Of a stretch of 64,000 nucleotides of DNA, positions 26,262 through 35,546 are shown piece after piece. Source of the DNA: an uncultured Clostridia bacterium (GTDB lineage Bacteria; Bacillota; Clostridia; UMGS1810). Position numbers and translations under genes: made by a program. The notes below the pieces were generated by a model. It was not told the DNA's origin. It saw nothing but the letters and a program-made list of their open reading frames with translations, and ran no database searches. The stretch lies in contig CAKSTI010000009.1 of assembly GCA_934500705.1 (NCBI GenBank), positions 1-64,000 of the forward strand, read 5' to 3'. Each line of letters begins with the position of its first letter. Positions within the stretch are counted from its first letter, which is position 1.

Positions 26262-27140
26262 TCAGCAGCTTAAAATCATACGTTCCAGTTCCTTTGCCGC
26301 CGCACTCATAACCTGTTCTTTGCGCTTTATCATACAGACACTGCGCATAGGGATTTTTTCGGCAAGGTCTATTATTCTGACCCCGTCCGACGAGTGTATA
26401 AACTCAGCGGGTACAAAACCGACGCCGAGGCCTGCCTCAACGATTGGCAGAACCTGGTCAGCGGTTGATGTTTCAATGTCGGGGCGGTAACTGCAGCCGT
26501 GTGACGAAAAGAAATCCGAATAAAATTCAAACGATTTAGTGTCGCTTCCGAGAGAAATCAACGGATAGTCCGTTATCTCGGCAAGCGGCACTTTTTTGCC
26601 TGTGAGAGCGGAAAATGAAGGCGGGCACACCGCAACCTCGCATATTTGCTTAATCTCCGTCACCGACAGAGAGGGCACTTGCGGAGTTGGCGTTGTGACG
26701 ACCGCAATGTCGGCGGTGCCGTCTTTGAGCGCATCTATCGCCTGGGGAGTCGAGTGGTTGCTGATTTTTATGTGCACATCGGGGTGTTTTTGGCGGAAGT
26801 ATTTGAGCACCGGCAGCATAAGGCATCTGAGCGCAACCTCGCTTGCGGCAATAAAGATGCTTCCGCAATCCGGGTTGTTGCGGCGTGTAATTTCGCTTTC
26901 GCCGAGTTCGATGTGTTCAAATGCGACCCGTACGTGCGAAAACAGCGTTTCGCCCTCTTTTGTCAGCTTCATACCGGTGTGCGTCCGCAGAAACAGCGAA
27001 CAGCCGAGTTGAAGTTCCAGATTTTTAAGCGTCCGTGACAGGTTGGACTGATTTGCAAGGAGTTTCTCCGCCGCTCTTGATATGCTTTTGTATTTTGCAA
27101 TGTAGTAAAAAATCCTGTAATAGTCATAGCTGATGTTCAT
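26262..27140 (-). CDS. LysR-family transcriptional regulator
   Basis: 292 residues. N-terminal winged helix (YYIAKYKSISRAAEKLLANQSNLSRT...), then an effector domain of two alpha/beta lobes from about residue 92. GGAGG places the start at 27140; an in-frame TTG at 27152 lies on the Shine-Dalgarno. Convergent with the citrate synthase gene, 10 bp apart. Some clostridial and Bacillus relatives (CcpC) control citrate synthase, but no operator evidence links them here. Confidence 0.88.
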   Translation of the reverse strand: MNISYDYYRIFYYIAKYKSISRAAEKLLANQSNLSRTLKNLELQLGCSLFLRTHTGMKLTKEGETLFSHVRVAFEHIELGESEITRRNNPDCGSIFIAASEVALRCLMLPVLKYFRQKHPDVHIKISNHSTPQAIDALKDGTADIAVVTTPTPQVPSLSVTEIKQICEVAVCPPSFSALTGKKVPLAEITDYPLISLGSDTKSFEFYSDFFSSHGCSYRPDIETSTADQVLPIVEAGLGVGFVPAEFIHSSDGVRIIDLAEKIPMRSVCMIKRKEQVMSAAAKELERMILSC

Positions 27141-27253
27141 TTTTGCCTCCAATATATCATAATAATATGTTTGTTATATCTATTATACAATTTACATATG
27201 ATGTCAAAGGTATTATAATACATTTTGGTTAGAAAATCAAGACCTTTGCCCGG

Positions 27254-27328
27254 CCGCATATTGCGGCGTCCGAAACAAGGATATATCAATGCTGTACGAC
27301 AACTGCATACTGCCGCAATATGCGCAGT
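27254..27328. repeat. Pair of inverted palindromes upstream of small membrane gene
   Basis: CCGCATATTGCGG (27254-27266) is itself a 5-bp dyad, and CCGCAATATGCG (27313-27324) is its inverse, inside the hairpin ACTGCCGCA-ATA-TGCGCAGT. The two can also pair with each other over 12 bp. No T-run follows, so an operator or leader structure for the gene at 27353 is more likely than a terminator. Confidence 0.5.
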
Positions 27329-27352
27329 GCCGAGCCAAAAAGGAGAGTAATT

Positions 27353-27583
27353 ATGGGATATTCTATGGAGATTATGTTTGATGCGGCAATGGCTGTGCTG
27401 ATGTTTAAGACGGTAATCAAAGCCGGCACCCCGGCGAGAGGTACGTCCGTCACAACGGGCGTGGGTTTTCTTTTATATGCGGCATTTAGCGTAATGAGGG
27501 GCAGCTACGTGGGATTTGTCCTCGCACTGCTCGGTTTTATGCTTTCGTACACTACATTTGTATTTACTTTTTCACGGGAATGA
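27353..27583 (+). CDS. Small membrane protein of unknown function
   Basis: 76 residues with two to three hydrophobic segments (about 5-22, 35-50, 54-70). AAGGAGAG lies 6 nt before the ATG at 27353; an earlier in-frame start at 27320 lies within an inverted repeat and is unlikely. The next gene (DUF1275) starts 6 nt after its stop, so they form an operon. No family is recognised. Confidence 0.7.
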   Translation: MGYSMEIMFDAAMAVLMFKTVIKAGTPARGTSVTTGVGFLLYAAFSVMRGSYVGFVLALLGFMLSYTTFVFTFSRE

Positions 27584-27589
27584 TTTAAT

Positions 27590-28261
27590 ATGAAAAACAA
27601 CAAAATCCACGGTCAGATGTCCGATGCCTTCCGCACAGCGCTCTTTGTAATACTGTCGGGCGGATTTCAGGACGCATATACGTATTGCTGCCGGGGAGGC
27701 GTTTTTGCAAATGCACAGACGGGTAATATTGTACTTTTAAGCTCGTCACTTTTTGCCGGTGAGTGGAGCACCGCTTTTAAGTATTTTATCCCCGTCGTTT
27801 CTTTTTTGATAGGAACGGCGGTTGCCGAGGAAATTCATATGAAGTTTAAGTCCTGCGAGAAGATACACTGGCGGCAGATAATTCTGCTGTGCGAGATTGT
27901 CATTTTGCTTGGCGTCGGATTTTTACCGACTGCGGTAAATTCGCTTGCAAATGCACTTGTTTCCTTTGTTTGCGCAATGCAGGTGCAGACCTTTCACAGG
28001 GTTCGTGGCCACGCCTACGCAAGCACAATGTGCATCGGCAATATGCGCTGTGCAACCGAGGCGCTTTGCGCATATTTCCACGTGCACGACAGGGAGATAT
28101 TAAAAAAGTCACTCACGTATTTTTGCGTTATTTTAGTCTTTGCTCTCGGCGCCGGCATAGGAAATTACGTTACGGTGCGCTTGGGCGGCGGAGCAATCTG
28201 GATTTGCTGCGGACTGCTCTTTGTGAGCTTTACTATGATGTTTGTAAACGGCGAAAACTGA
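27590..28261 (+). CDS. DUF1275 (YoaK-like) membrane protein
   Basis: 223 residues with about six transmembrane segments. The family signature is seen in LSGGFQDAYTYCCRGGVFANAQTGNIVLL near the N-terminus, then AMQVQTFHRVRGHAYASTMCIGNMR. Members are integral membrane proteins of unknown function, sometimes suggested to be transporters. Second gene of a two-gene operon. Confidence 0.85.
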   Translation: MKNNKIHGQMSDAFRTALFVILSGGFQDAYTYCCRGGVFANAQTGNIVLLSSSLFAGEWSTAFKYFIPVVSFLIGTAVAEEIHMKFKSCEKIHWRQIILLCEIVILLGVGFLPTAVNSLANALVSFVCAMQVQTFHRVRGHAYASTMCIGNMRCATEALCAYFHVHDREILKKSLTYFCVILVFALGAGIGNYVTVRLGGGAIWICCGLLFVSFTMMFVNGEN

Positions 28262-28272
28262 TTTTTGAGTGC

Positions 28273-28301
28273 TTGCAATTTTTGGCGATTTGTGTTACAA
28301 T
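28273..28301 (+). promoter_or_regulatory. Promoter of htpG
   Basis: TTGCAA, 17 nt, TACAAT. The transcript would start near 28308, at the base of an 11-bp hairpin (28305-28330). Confidence 0.6.
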
Positions 28302-28304
28302 AAA

Positions 28305-28330
28305 GCAGATGTGAAAATATTCGCATCTGC
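28305..28330 (+). other. Hairpin at the 5' end of the htpG transcript
   Basis: GCAGATGTGAA pairs with TTCGCATCTGC (one GU) around AATA. It could stabilise the htpG mRNA, bind a regulator, or terminate the upstream operon (TTTAAATT follows). No CIRCE element is present. Confidence 0.5.
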
Positions 28331-28353
28331 TTTAAATTATTGGAGGTAATATA

Positions 28354-30162
28354 ATGGTTAAAGGAAAAATTTCTGTTCATACGGACAATCTTTTGCCCAT
28401 AATTAAAAAATGGCTGTATTCCGACAGCGACATATTTTTAAGAGAGTTAATATCCAACGCACAGGACGCAATTATGAAGCTCAAAAAGCTGACTGCGCTC
28501 GGTGAGGCGGACATTGACGATAAATACGAAATCAAGGTGGAGCTTGACAAGGAAAACGGCACCGTCACCGTAATTGATAACGGTATCGGTATGACCGAGG
28601 ACGAGGTCGAAAAATATATAAATCAGGTTGCGTTCTCCGGTGCTGAGGAATTTATCAAAAAGTATGAGAACGAAAAGGACGAAAAGAGCCGTATAATCGG
28701 TCACTTCGGACTCGGCTTTTACAGCGCCTTTATGGCGGCGTCGGAAGTCGAGATAGATACGCTCTCCTACAAAGACGGCGCCAAAGCCGTTCACTGGGTC
28801 AGCGACGGCGGTACCGACTACGAGATAGCGGACAGCGACAAAAAGGAGCGTGGCACTGCAATAACGCTCCACATCGCCGAGGACTCCAAGGAATTTCTCG
28901 ATGCCTTCAAAATCCGTGAAATTCTCAATAAATACTGCGCATTTCTGCCCGTTGAGATATATCTCATAGATAAATCGGACAAGGACGATAAGGAGCTTTC
29001 TCCCATAAACGATACCTCGCCGCTTTGGCTTAAAAATCCCAGCGAGTGCACGGACGATGATTATAAGGCGTTCTATCATAAGGTATTTTTCGATATGAAC
29101 GACCCCCTCTTCTGGATACATTTAAACGTTGATTTTCCGTTTAATTTAAAGGGGATTTTGTACTTCCCCAAGCTCAACCACGAGTTCCAGACAATCGAAG
29201 GACAGATTAAACTGTATAACAATCAGGTGTTTATTGCAGACAACATAAAAGAGGTAATCCCTGAGTATCTTATGCTCTTAAAAGGCGTCATAGATTGCCC
29301 CGATTTGCCCCTTAACGTATCGAGGAGCTTTTTGCAGAATGACGGCTACGTTGCCAAGGTGTCAAACCATATTACCAAAAAGGTTGCCGACAAGCTCAAT
29401 TCGCTTTACAAAGCGGACAAAGACGGGTTTGCCAAGTATTGGGATGACATCAACCCCTTTATTAAGTACGGCTGTATGAGGGACGACAAGTTTTATGACA
29501 GGGTAAAGGACATTATTCTCTTTAAGAAACTGGACGGCAGCTATGTTTCGTTAAAAGAGCTTACCGATGCCAAACCGGAGGAAGTGTTCTACGTCACGGA
29601 CGAGAACGCACAGAGCCGATATATCGAGCTTTTAAAAACCGAGAACATCGAGCCGGTATTGCTTAACAATATGATAGACAACCATTTTTCCAGCTTTTTG
29701 GAGTATAAGATTTCTGACATCAAGTTTAAGCGTGTTGACTCGTTCATAGCCGACAGCTTAAAGGATAAGGACGCAAAGGACAGCGAGGAGCAGGACAAAA
29801 AGATAGAGGAGCTGTTTGCCCCCTATGCCGGCGGAGCAAAGATTACCGTCGAAAAGCTCAAATCCGACAAAATCTCCGCAATGTACGTCCTCAGCGAGGA
29901 GGCAAGGCGTATGGAGGAAATGCAGAAACTCTACGGCGGTATGAACTTCCCCAATATGCCTAAGCCGGAGGAAACTCTCGTCGTAAATTCCGGCAATGCA
30001 CTTGTTCAAAAGGCGGCGGAGATTTCCGACCCCGAGCTTAAAGACCTTGTGGTAAGCAGTGTTGTCGATATGGCAAAACTCTCACATAATACGCTTAGCG
30101 GCGACGAGAAAAACGCCTTTTTGGAAAAAGAGGAAAAAATTCTTTCAATGCTTATAAAGTAA
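28354..30162 (+). CDS. htpG: Hsp90-family chaperone HtpG
   Basis: 602 residues. The GHKL ATPase domain begins early, with LRELISNAQDAI, IDNGIGMTEDEV and IIGHFGLGFYSAFM; a middle domain with LPLNVSRSFLQND and a dimerisation domain follow. Length and motifs are those of bacterial HtpG. TTGGAGG precedes the ATG. A 39-residue membrane protein gene follows at 27 nt, then a terminator. Confidence 0.96.
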   Translation: MVKGKISVHTDNLLPIIKKWLYSDSDIFLRELISNAQDAIMKLKKLTALGEADIDDKYEIKVELDKENGTVTVIDNGIGMTEDEVEKYINQVAFSGAEEFIKKYENEKDEKSRIIGHFGLGFYSAFMAASEVEIDTLSYKDGAKAVHWVSDGGTDYEIADSDKKERGTAITLHIAEDSKEFLDAFKIREILNKYCAFLPVEIYLIDKSDKDDKELSPINDTSPLWLKNPSECTDDDYKAFYHKVFFDMNDPLFWIHLNVDFPFNLKGILYFPKLNHEFQTIEGQIKLYNNQVFIADNIKEVIPEYLMLLKGVIDCPDLPLNVSRSFLQNDGYVAKVSNHITKKVADKLNSLYKADKDGFAKYWDDINPFIKYGCMRDDKFYDRVKDIILFKKLDGSYVSLKELTDAKPEEVFYVTDENAQSRYIELLKTENIEPVLLNNMIDNHFSSFLEYKISDIKFKRVDSFIADSLKDKDAKDSEEQDKKIEELFAPYAGGAKITVEKLKSDKISAMYVLSEEARRMEEMQKLYGGMNFPNMPKPEETLVVNSGNALVQKAAEISDPELKDLVVSSVVDMAKLSHNTLSGDEKNAFLEKEEKILSMLIK

Positions 30163-30189
30163 TGGGGGTTATATAAGGAGGTTAAAACC

Positions 30190-30309
30190 GTGACCAAATT
30201 TTTGGTGCTTGCGTTTTTTATCTGCGCACTGTACGGCGCACCGCCCGAAGTGGGTGCGGTACTTCTGATTTTTATTGCAATAAGATTTATTTATTGGCTT
30301 GCTAGGTAA
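30190..30309 (+). CDS. 39-residue membrane protein
   Basis: GTG start with AAGGAGG at 30175-30181, 8 nt upstream. The product has two hydrophobic stretches (MTKFLVLAFFICALYG and VGAVLLIFIAIRFIYWLAR) split by APPEVG, so it may form a hairpin in the membrane. It lies between htpG and a strong terminator. The good Shine-Dalgarno and tidy boundaries argue for a real gene; function unknown. Confidence 0.6.
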   Translation: MTKFLVLAFFICALYGAPPEVGAVLLIFIAIRFIYWLAR

Positions 30310-30315
30310 AGTTTT

Positions 30316-30341
30316 GGGCTGTCCGATTGGACAGCCCGTTT
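30316..30341 (+). terminator. Terminator after htpG and mini-gene
   Basis: Perfect 9-bp stem GGGCTGTCC/GGACAGCCC with loop GATT, followed by GTTTTAGTTT. Confidence 0.9.
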
Positions 30342-30441
30342 TAGTTTATAAAATCAAACTAAACGGTTTTAAATGAAACATAACATATTTCTGTAATAAT
30401 AATTCCCACGTGCGGCACACTAAACTGCGGAGCGTGATATT

Positions 30442-32283
30442 GTGAACAAAAAAAGAAACCCGTTTTTTATCTATTGGCTGCTTGCCGTTGCAGTGCTTAT
30501 TGCACTCAACATTTTCGTTTACCCGTCAGTGCTTGAAAACAAGGCGGAGCAGGTGAGCTATAACCGTTTTTTAAATGAAATAATCAATAAAAATATAGAC
30601 GCCGTGCAGGTTGACGTGGATAACATTTACTTTTCTCTCAAATCCGATGCCGAGCAAAAAGAGAGCGAGTCGTCAAACCTGCTTAAAAACCTGGGCAGAC
30701 AAAAAATATATTCCACTGTCAAAATGGACGATGAACGCCTTGTAGACAGGCTGTATGACGCCGGCGCCACATTTTCCCGTGTTGCGCCCAAAAAGGTAAA
30801 CCCCGTTCTGTCCTTTGCAATCAGCTATATTTTCCCCGTAATTATTTTCGTTATCATATGGCAGTTTTTAATACGCCAGATGACAAAGGGGGGCAATATG
30901 ATGAGCTTTGGCAAATCCAGTGCCAAGGTATATGTAAAGGCTCAGACGGGCAAGAGCTTTGCCGATGTCGCCGGTCAGGAGGAGGCAAAGGCGGCGCTTA
31001 TGGAAATTGTGGATATTCTGCACAATCCGGCAAAGTATTCCGACATAGGCGCAGTTATCCCCAAGGGCGTTTTGCTCGTCGGCCCTCCCGGAACGGGAAA
31101 AACATTGCTCGCCCGTGCCGTTGCCGGCGAGGCAAACGTGCCGTTTTTCTCAATTTCCGGTTCGGAGTTTGTGGAGATGTTTGTGGGTATGGGAGCCGCA
31201 AAGGTGAGAGATTTGTTCCGCCAGGCAAACGAAAAAGCGCCTTGCATAGTATTTATAGATGAGATAGACACAATAGGCAAAAAGCGTGACGGTCAGGGCA
31301 TATCCGGCAATGATGAAAGGGAGCAGACCTTAAATCAGCTTTTGTCCGAGATGGACGGATTTGACGGCAAAAACGGAGTCGTAATACTTGCCGCCACAAA
31401 CCGCCCTGAGTCGCTCGACAAGGCGCTCTTGCGCCCCGGACGCTTTGACCGACGTGTGCCCGTGGAACTGCCGGATTTGAACGGCAGAATTGCCATATTA
31501 AAAGTGCACGCCCAAAAAGTGCGTTGCAGCGAGGGAATAGACTTTTCCAAAATTGCCCGTGCCACATCGGGCGCATCGGGTGCGGAGCTTGCAAACATAG
31601 TCAATGAGGCGGCTCTGCGTGCCGTCCGCCTTTCGAGAATTGTGGTAACTCAAAAGGATTTTGAGGAGAGCGTGGACGTTATCCTTGCCGGCTACAAACG
31701 CAAAGGTATGGTTATAACCGAAAAGGAGCGTGAGATAATAGCCTTTCACGAAGTCGGTCACGCCATTGCGGCGTCCGTGGGCGAGGCAGGCTCGCCCGTG
31801 CACAAAATAACCATTGTTCCCAGAACGTCGGGCGCACTCGGATTTACTATGCAAACGGACGATAAGGAGCACTATCTGATGAGCAAAGAGGAGGTCTTTG
31901 CAAAAATTGTGACTCTCACAGCCGGCAGAGCGGCGGAAAAACTGATTTTTGACAGCATAACAACAGGAGCCGCCAACGACATCGAAAAGGCTACCGCCAT
32001 TGCCCGTTCAATGGTAACACGCTACGGAATGAGCGAAAAGTTCGGTATGGTTGCCCTGGAAAACAACGCAAACCGCTACCTAAGCGAGAACGGCGCATAT
32101 AACTGCTCGCCCGAAACGCAGACCGCCGTTGACCGTGAGGTTACATCAATAGTAAACGCCGCACAGAATAAAGCCTTGCAGATACTCGGAGAATACAGAG
32201 ATAAACTGACGGAAATAGCGCATCGGCTTATGGACAAGGAAACTATGAGCGGAGAAGAATTTGAAAAAATGCTCAAATTTTAG
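30442..32283 (+). CDS. ftsH: ATP-dependent membrane zinc protease FtsH
   Basis: 613 residues. Two transmembrane helices (about 8-26 and 123-145) flank a small external domain. The AAA module has Walker A GPPGTGKT (214-221), Walker [10 protein letters not shown] and the RPGRFDR second region of homology. The protease site is HEVGH (436-440; Val replaces the usual Ala), with the third ligand region after [11 protein letters not shown]. It degrades misfolded membrane and short-lived regulatory proteins. GTG start with CGGAGCG upstream. Confidence 0.95.
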   Translation: MNKKRNPFFIYWLLAVAVLIALNIFVYPSVLENKAEQVSYNRFLNEIINKNIDAVQVDVDNIYFSLKSDAEQKESESSNLLKNLGRQKIYSTVKMDDERLVDRLYDAGATFSRVAPKKVNPVLSFAISYIFPVIIFVIIWQFLIRQMTKGGNMMSFGKSSAKVYVKAQTGKSFADVAGQEEAKAALMEIVDILHNPAKYSDIGAVIPKGVLLVGPPGTGKTLLARAVAGEANVPFFSISGSEFVEMFVGMGAAKVRDLFRQANEKAPCIVFIDEIDTIGKKRDGQGISGNDEREQTLNQLLSEMDGFDGKNGVVILAATNRPESLDKALLRPGRFDRRVPVELPDLNGRIAILKVHAQKVRCSEGIDFSKIARATSGASGAELANIVNEAALRAVRLSRIVVTQKDFEESVDVILAGYKRKGMVITEKEREIIAFHEVGHAIAASVGEAGSPVHKITIVPRTSGALGFTMQTDDKEHYLMSKEEVFAKIVTLTAGRAAEKLIFDSITTGAANDIEKATAIARSMVTRYGMSEKFGMVALENNANRYLSENGAYNCSPETQTAVDREVTSIVNAAQNKALQILGEYRDKLTEIAHRLMDKETMSGEEFEKMLKF

Positions 32284-32304
32284 GCATTATCGGTAAATTT
32301 CCCA

Positions 32305-32333
32305 TTGACTTTTTGTGAAAAAAAAGCTAAAAT
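32305..32333 (+). promoter_or_regulatory. Promoter of the activase trio operon
   Basis: TTGACT, 17 nt, TAAAAT, about 44 nt upstream of the ATG at 32377. Confidence 0.65.
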
Positions 32334-32376
32334 ATACTGTGATTAAATTTTTATGTCAGTATGGAGATATGATAAT

Positions 32377-33360
32377 ATGAAAATAGGAATACCGAGAGCG
32401 CTTCTTTATTACTATTATTTTCCTTTCTGGAACACTCTCTTTACAGAGCTTGGCTGCGAGGTTGTCGTAAGCGAGGAGACGAATACCAAAATCATCTCCG
32501 ACGGCTGCCACGTTACGGAAACGGAAATGTGCGTTCCCATTAAAATATTCAACGGTCACGTTGCACAGCTTTTAAAAACAGACGTGGATTTCATATTCGT
32601 TCCGCAAATGCATATGGTTGCCCACGAGTATTACTGTCCGAAGTTTTTGGGCCTTGTCGAGCTTGTCAAATATGCCTTTGAGAACGACTGGGACAGGTTT
32701 ATGTTCCTTTATTATGACACAAAGAGGGACGACCTCGATAACTTGAAGGTGCACCTTCCGCTCACAGATTACCTCGGCGTGAGCAAGTCGCAGGTGCGCT
32801 CGGCGCTTAAAAAGGCAGTGGCGGCGCAAAAGGAGTGCCGCAAAATCAGCCGTACCGGTCTTACCATTCCGGAGGCTTACCGTGTGCTTGGCGGAGAGAA
32901 AATCAAGCCGTTTGACGGTGGATTTCTCACCATTGCGCTTTTGGGATATGTCAATAATGTCTACGACAGTTACGTGAGTATGGACTCTATAAAAAGACTT
33001 CACGATATGGGCGTCAATGTCGTAACGTTCGATATGCTCCCCGATGAGGCTGTCGATAAGGACAAAAACAACATTAAAGAACCGTTCTGGATATTTGCAA
33101 GGAAGGTTTACAATGCCTCAAAATATCTCATAGAAAACGGTATGGTTGACGGCATAATACATATGACGGCTTTCGGCTGCGGACCGGACTCGATTATCGG
33201 ACGTCTTATGGAGGACAGGTGCGACGAGGCAAACGTGCCGTTCCTCACATTGCGTGTAGACGAGCATACCGGTGACAATCACACGCAAACCAGACTCGAA
33301 GCGTATATTGATATGCTTAAAATGAGAAAGTTCAAAGGCTTAAAGGGGGCAAACCAATGA
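32377..33360 (+). CDS. DUF2229 / CoA-dehydratase activase-associated protein
   Basis: 327 residues. It begins MKIGIPRALLYYYYFPFWNTLF, the standard opening of DUF2229 proteins. These are related to the D-component of 2-hydroxyacyl-CoA dehydratases and are usually the C-terminal half of large activase-fusion proteins. Conserved Cys occur in SDGCHVTETEMCVPIK and MTAFGCGPDSI, suitable for an Fe-S cluster. An upstream ATG at 32353 gives an atypical extension. Its stop overlaps the next gene's start (ATGA). The reaction is unknown for the family. Confidence 0.85.
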   Translation: MKIGIPRALLYYYYFPFWNTLFTELGCEVVVSEETNTKIISDGCHVTETEMCVPIKIFNGHVAQLLKTDVDFIFVPQMHMVAHEYYCPKFLGLVELVKYAFENDWDRFMFLYYDTKRDDLDNLKVHLPLTDYLGVSKSQVRSALKKAVAAQKECRKISRTGLTIPEAYRVLGGEKIKPFDGGFLTIALLGYVNNVYDSYVSMDSIKRLHDMGVNVVTFDMLPDEAVDKDKNNIKEPFWIFARKVYNASKYLIENGMVDGIIHMTAFGCGPDSIIGRLMEDRCDEANVPFLTLRVDEHTGDNHTQTRLEAYIDMLKMRKFKGLKGANQ

Positions 33361-34484
33361 AGGTAAGTTTTCCGCATATGGGTCAGGTGACCGCATATGC
33401 AAAAATGCTTGAAATGCTCGGTCACGAGGTCATAATGCCCGAAAGTCCCACTCAGCGAACCTTTGACCTCGGAGTTTTAAACAGTCCGGAGTTTATCTGT
33501 TACCCGTCCAAGGTTATGGCAGGAACGTACATAGAAGCGTGCGAAAAAGGCGCAGAGGTGATTATATCGTCCGGAGGCTGCGGCCCGTGCCGTGCCGGAA
33601 TGTATTGCGAAATTCACCGTGGAATTTTAAAGCGCCTCGGTTACGATACCGAGATAATTATTTTCGACTCGTTTTTTAAGGCTCCCGGCTACTTTATAAA
33701 GCAGTTAAAGCGTGTGCTCAACGGCAAAGGCATTATAACTCTTGCAAAGATTCTTAACCTGTGTTTAAGAATGATGGGCTACCTCGATGAGATAGAAAAG
33801 CAGATTAAGGTTTTGCGTGCATACGAGGTAAACAGCGGTGATTTTGACAAATTGCTCGATGACGTCAACAAAAGATTTCACGACTGCAACAACGTAAAAC
33901 AGCTTAAAAAGGAGAGGATTAAGGCACTCTCCGAGCTTGGCAAAATTCCGGTTAAAATGCCGGACGAGAGCAAGCGTCTGCGCTTTGGAATAGTGGGCGA
34001 GATTTTCGTTGTTATGGACGCATCGACAAATAATCACATAGAAAAAAGACTCAACGCCTTGGGTGTTGAGGTGCAGAGTACACAGTATATTTCCGAGTGG
34101 GTGGAGCACAACGCAACGCCGTCCTTTTTGAACCACGACAAAACGCACAAAATGCACATAGAGGGCAAAAAGTATACCACCTGTAACTGCGGCGGACACC
34201 ACCTCGGCAATATCGGTTGGATTGAGGAATTTTCCAAAGAAGGCCTCGACGGCATCATTCACCTTATGCCTTTCGGCTGTCTGCCGGAGCTTGTAACACG
34301 AACTATGTCGCATAAGCTCAGTGAGCAGTTTGACATTCCAATTCTTACGATGTCGATAGACGAGCAGAACGGCGAGGCAAACACGCAGACACGTTTGGAG
34401 GCGTTTGTTGACCTTTGCGCCGGCAGAAAGCGCTCAAAGGCTGCACAGAACAAAAAGATAAACAAAACTTTTGCTAATGTATAG
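33357..34484 (+). CDS. Second CoA-dehydratase-like (HgdB/DUF2229-type) component
   Basis: 375 residues, translationally coupled to the preceding gene. Cys-rich motifs SSGGCGPCRAGMYCEIH, YTTCNCGGHHLGN and LMPFGCLPELV recur where dehydratase and double-cubane cluster proteins hold Fe-S ligands. Near the end MSIDEQNGEANTQTRLEAF parallels the LRVDEHTGDNHTQTRLEAY of its upstream neighbour, so the two are paralogous halves of one heteromer. Probable role: ATP-driven low-potential electron transfer or reduction together with the downstream activase. Confidence 0.82.
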   Translation: MKVSFPHMGQVTAYAKMLEMLGHEVIMPESPTQRTFDLGVLNSPEFICYPSKVMAGTYIEACEKGAEVIISSGGCGPCRAGMYCEIHRGILKRLGYDTEIIIFDSFFKAPGYFIKQLKRVLNGKGIITLAKILNLCLRMMGYLDEIEKQIKVLRAYEVNSGDFDKLLDDVNKRFHDCNNVKQLKKERIKALSELGKIPVKMPDESKRLRFGIVGEIFVVMDASTNNHIEKRLNALGVEVQSTQYISEWVEHNATPSFLNHDKTHKMHIEGKKYTTCNCGGHHLGNIGWIEEFSKEGLDGIIHLMPFGCLPELVTRTMSHKLSEQFDIPILTMSIDEQNGEANTQTRLEAFVDLCAGRKRSKAAQNKKINKTFANV

Positions 34485-34495
34485 GAGATATAAAA

Positions 34496-35458
34496 ATGGA
34501 TATATATATTGGTATTGACACCGGCTCCGTCAGCACAAATGTCATTGCGACGGACAAAGACGGCGAGGTTATTTTTGACAGATACATAAGAACCAAAGGA
34601 CAGCCGATAAACTCGGTAAAAGACGGTATGAGCCAGTTAAACGACTTTATTGCCGACAAAGATATGACCGTCCGTGCCGTAGGCGTAACAGGCAGCGGCA
34701 GGCAGATGATAGGTCTTATGGTCGGTGCGGACGTTGTTAAAAATGAGATAACGGCACACGCCACCGCCACCATTCACTTTCACCCCGAGGCACGCACGAT
34801 ATTTGAAATCGGCGGTCAGGACAGTAAGATTATAATACTCAAAGACGGCATAGTTACCGACTTTTCTATGAATACCGTCTGTGCCGCAGGAACAGGCTCG
34901 TTCCTTGACCACCAGGCAGAGCGCCTCGGTGTGGACATTAAGGATTTCGGCGACTTGGCGCTTTCTGCGGAAAACGAAGTCCGCATAGCCGGCAGATGTA
35001 CGGTTTTTGCCGAGTCCGATATGATTGCAAAACAGCAGTACGGCTACTCTAAGGCCGATATTATAAACGGTCTTTGTGACGCTCTTGTCAGAAACTATCT
35101 TAATAATCTCGGCCGTGGCAAGGTTTTGGAAGCTCCGTTTGTGTTCCAGGGCGGTGTTGCCGCAAACAAGGGCATAATCAAGGCTTTTGAAACGCAGGTC
35201 GGCAGTAAGATAATCATTCCCAAGTACTTTAACGTTATGGGTGCTATCGGTATGGCGCTTATGGCTAAAAATCAGGTTGAGCAGAGCGGCGCCGAAACCA
35301 AGTTTAAAGGTTTTGACTTTATTGATTTGGAATTTACTCCCAAGAGCTTTGAGTGCAGCGGTTGCAGTAATGCCTGCGAGGTTATCAAGGTTCTCGTTGA
35401 CGGCGAGGTTAAGGCTATGTGGGGCGACAAGTGCGGTAAGTGGAGTTCGTCCATATAG
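34496..35458 (+). CDS. BadF/HgdC-type activase ATPase with extra C-terminal Cys motif
   Basis: 320 residues. ASKHA-fold ATPase: IGIDTGSVSTN (phosphate 1), VTGSGRQMIG, EIGGQDSKIIIL (phosphate 2) and the two ligands of the inter-subunit [4Fe-4S] cluster, Cys129 in CAAGTGSF and Cys168 in GRCTVFAESD. These features define HgdC-type activases that inject electrons on ATP hydrolysis. The C-terminal 50 residues add CSGCSNACEV and DKCGKW, which could bind another cluster. Third gene of the operon, 11 nt after the previous stop. Confidence 0.9.
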   Translation: MDIYIGIDTGSVSTNVIATDKDGEVIFDRYIRTKGQPINSVKDGMSQLNDFIADKDMTVRAVGVTGSGRQMIGLMVGADVVKNEITAHATATIHFHPEARTIFEIGGQDSKIIILKDGIVTDFSMNTVCAAGTGSFLDHQAERLGVDIKDFGDLALSAENEVRIAGRCTVFAESDMIAKQQYGYSKADIINGLCDALVRNYLNNLGRGKVLEAPFVFQGGVAANKGIIKAFETQVGSKIIIPKYFNVMGAIGMALMAKNQVEQSGAETKFKGFDFIDLEFTPKSFECSGCSNACEVIKVLVDGEVKAMWGDKCGKWSSSI

Positions 35459-35491
35459 TAGACGTCAATTACGCTTTTTTGAGCCTTTAAC

Positions 35492-35521
35492 GGTGTGAAA
35501 AAACTTTCGTTTTTTCACACC
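35492..35521 (+). terminator. Terminator of the activase trio operon
   Basis: Perfect 13-bp stem GGTGTGAAAAAAC and complement with loop TTTC; the following ATATTTTT is moderately T-rich. Confidence 0.8.
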
Positions 35522-35546
35522 ATATTTTTAAATCGGGGGTGTGCCT

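Noticed and set aside
28262..28300. GAGTGCTT before htpG as part of a CIRCE element
   Set aside because: The other half (TTAGCACTC) is missing at the required spacing.
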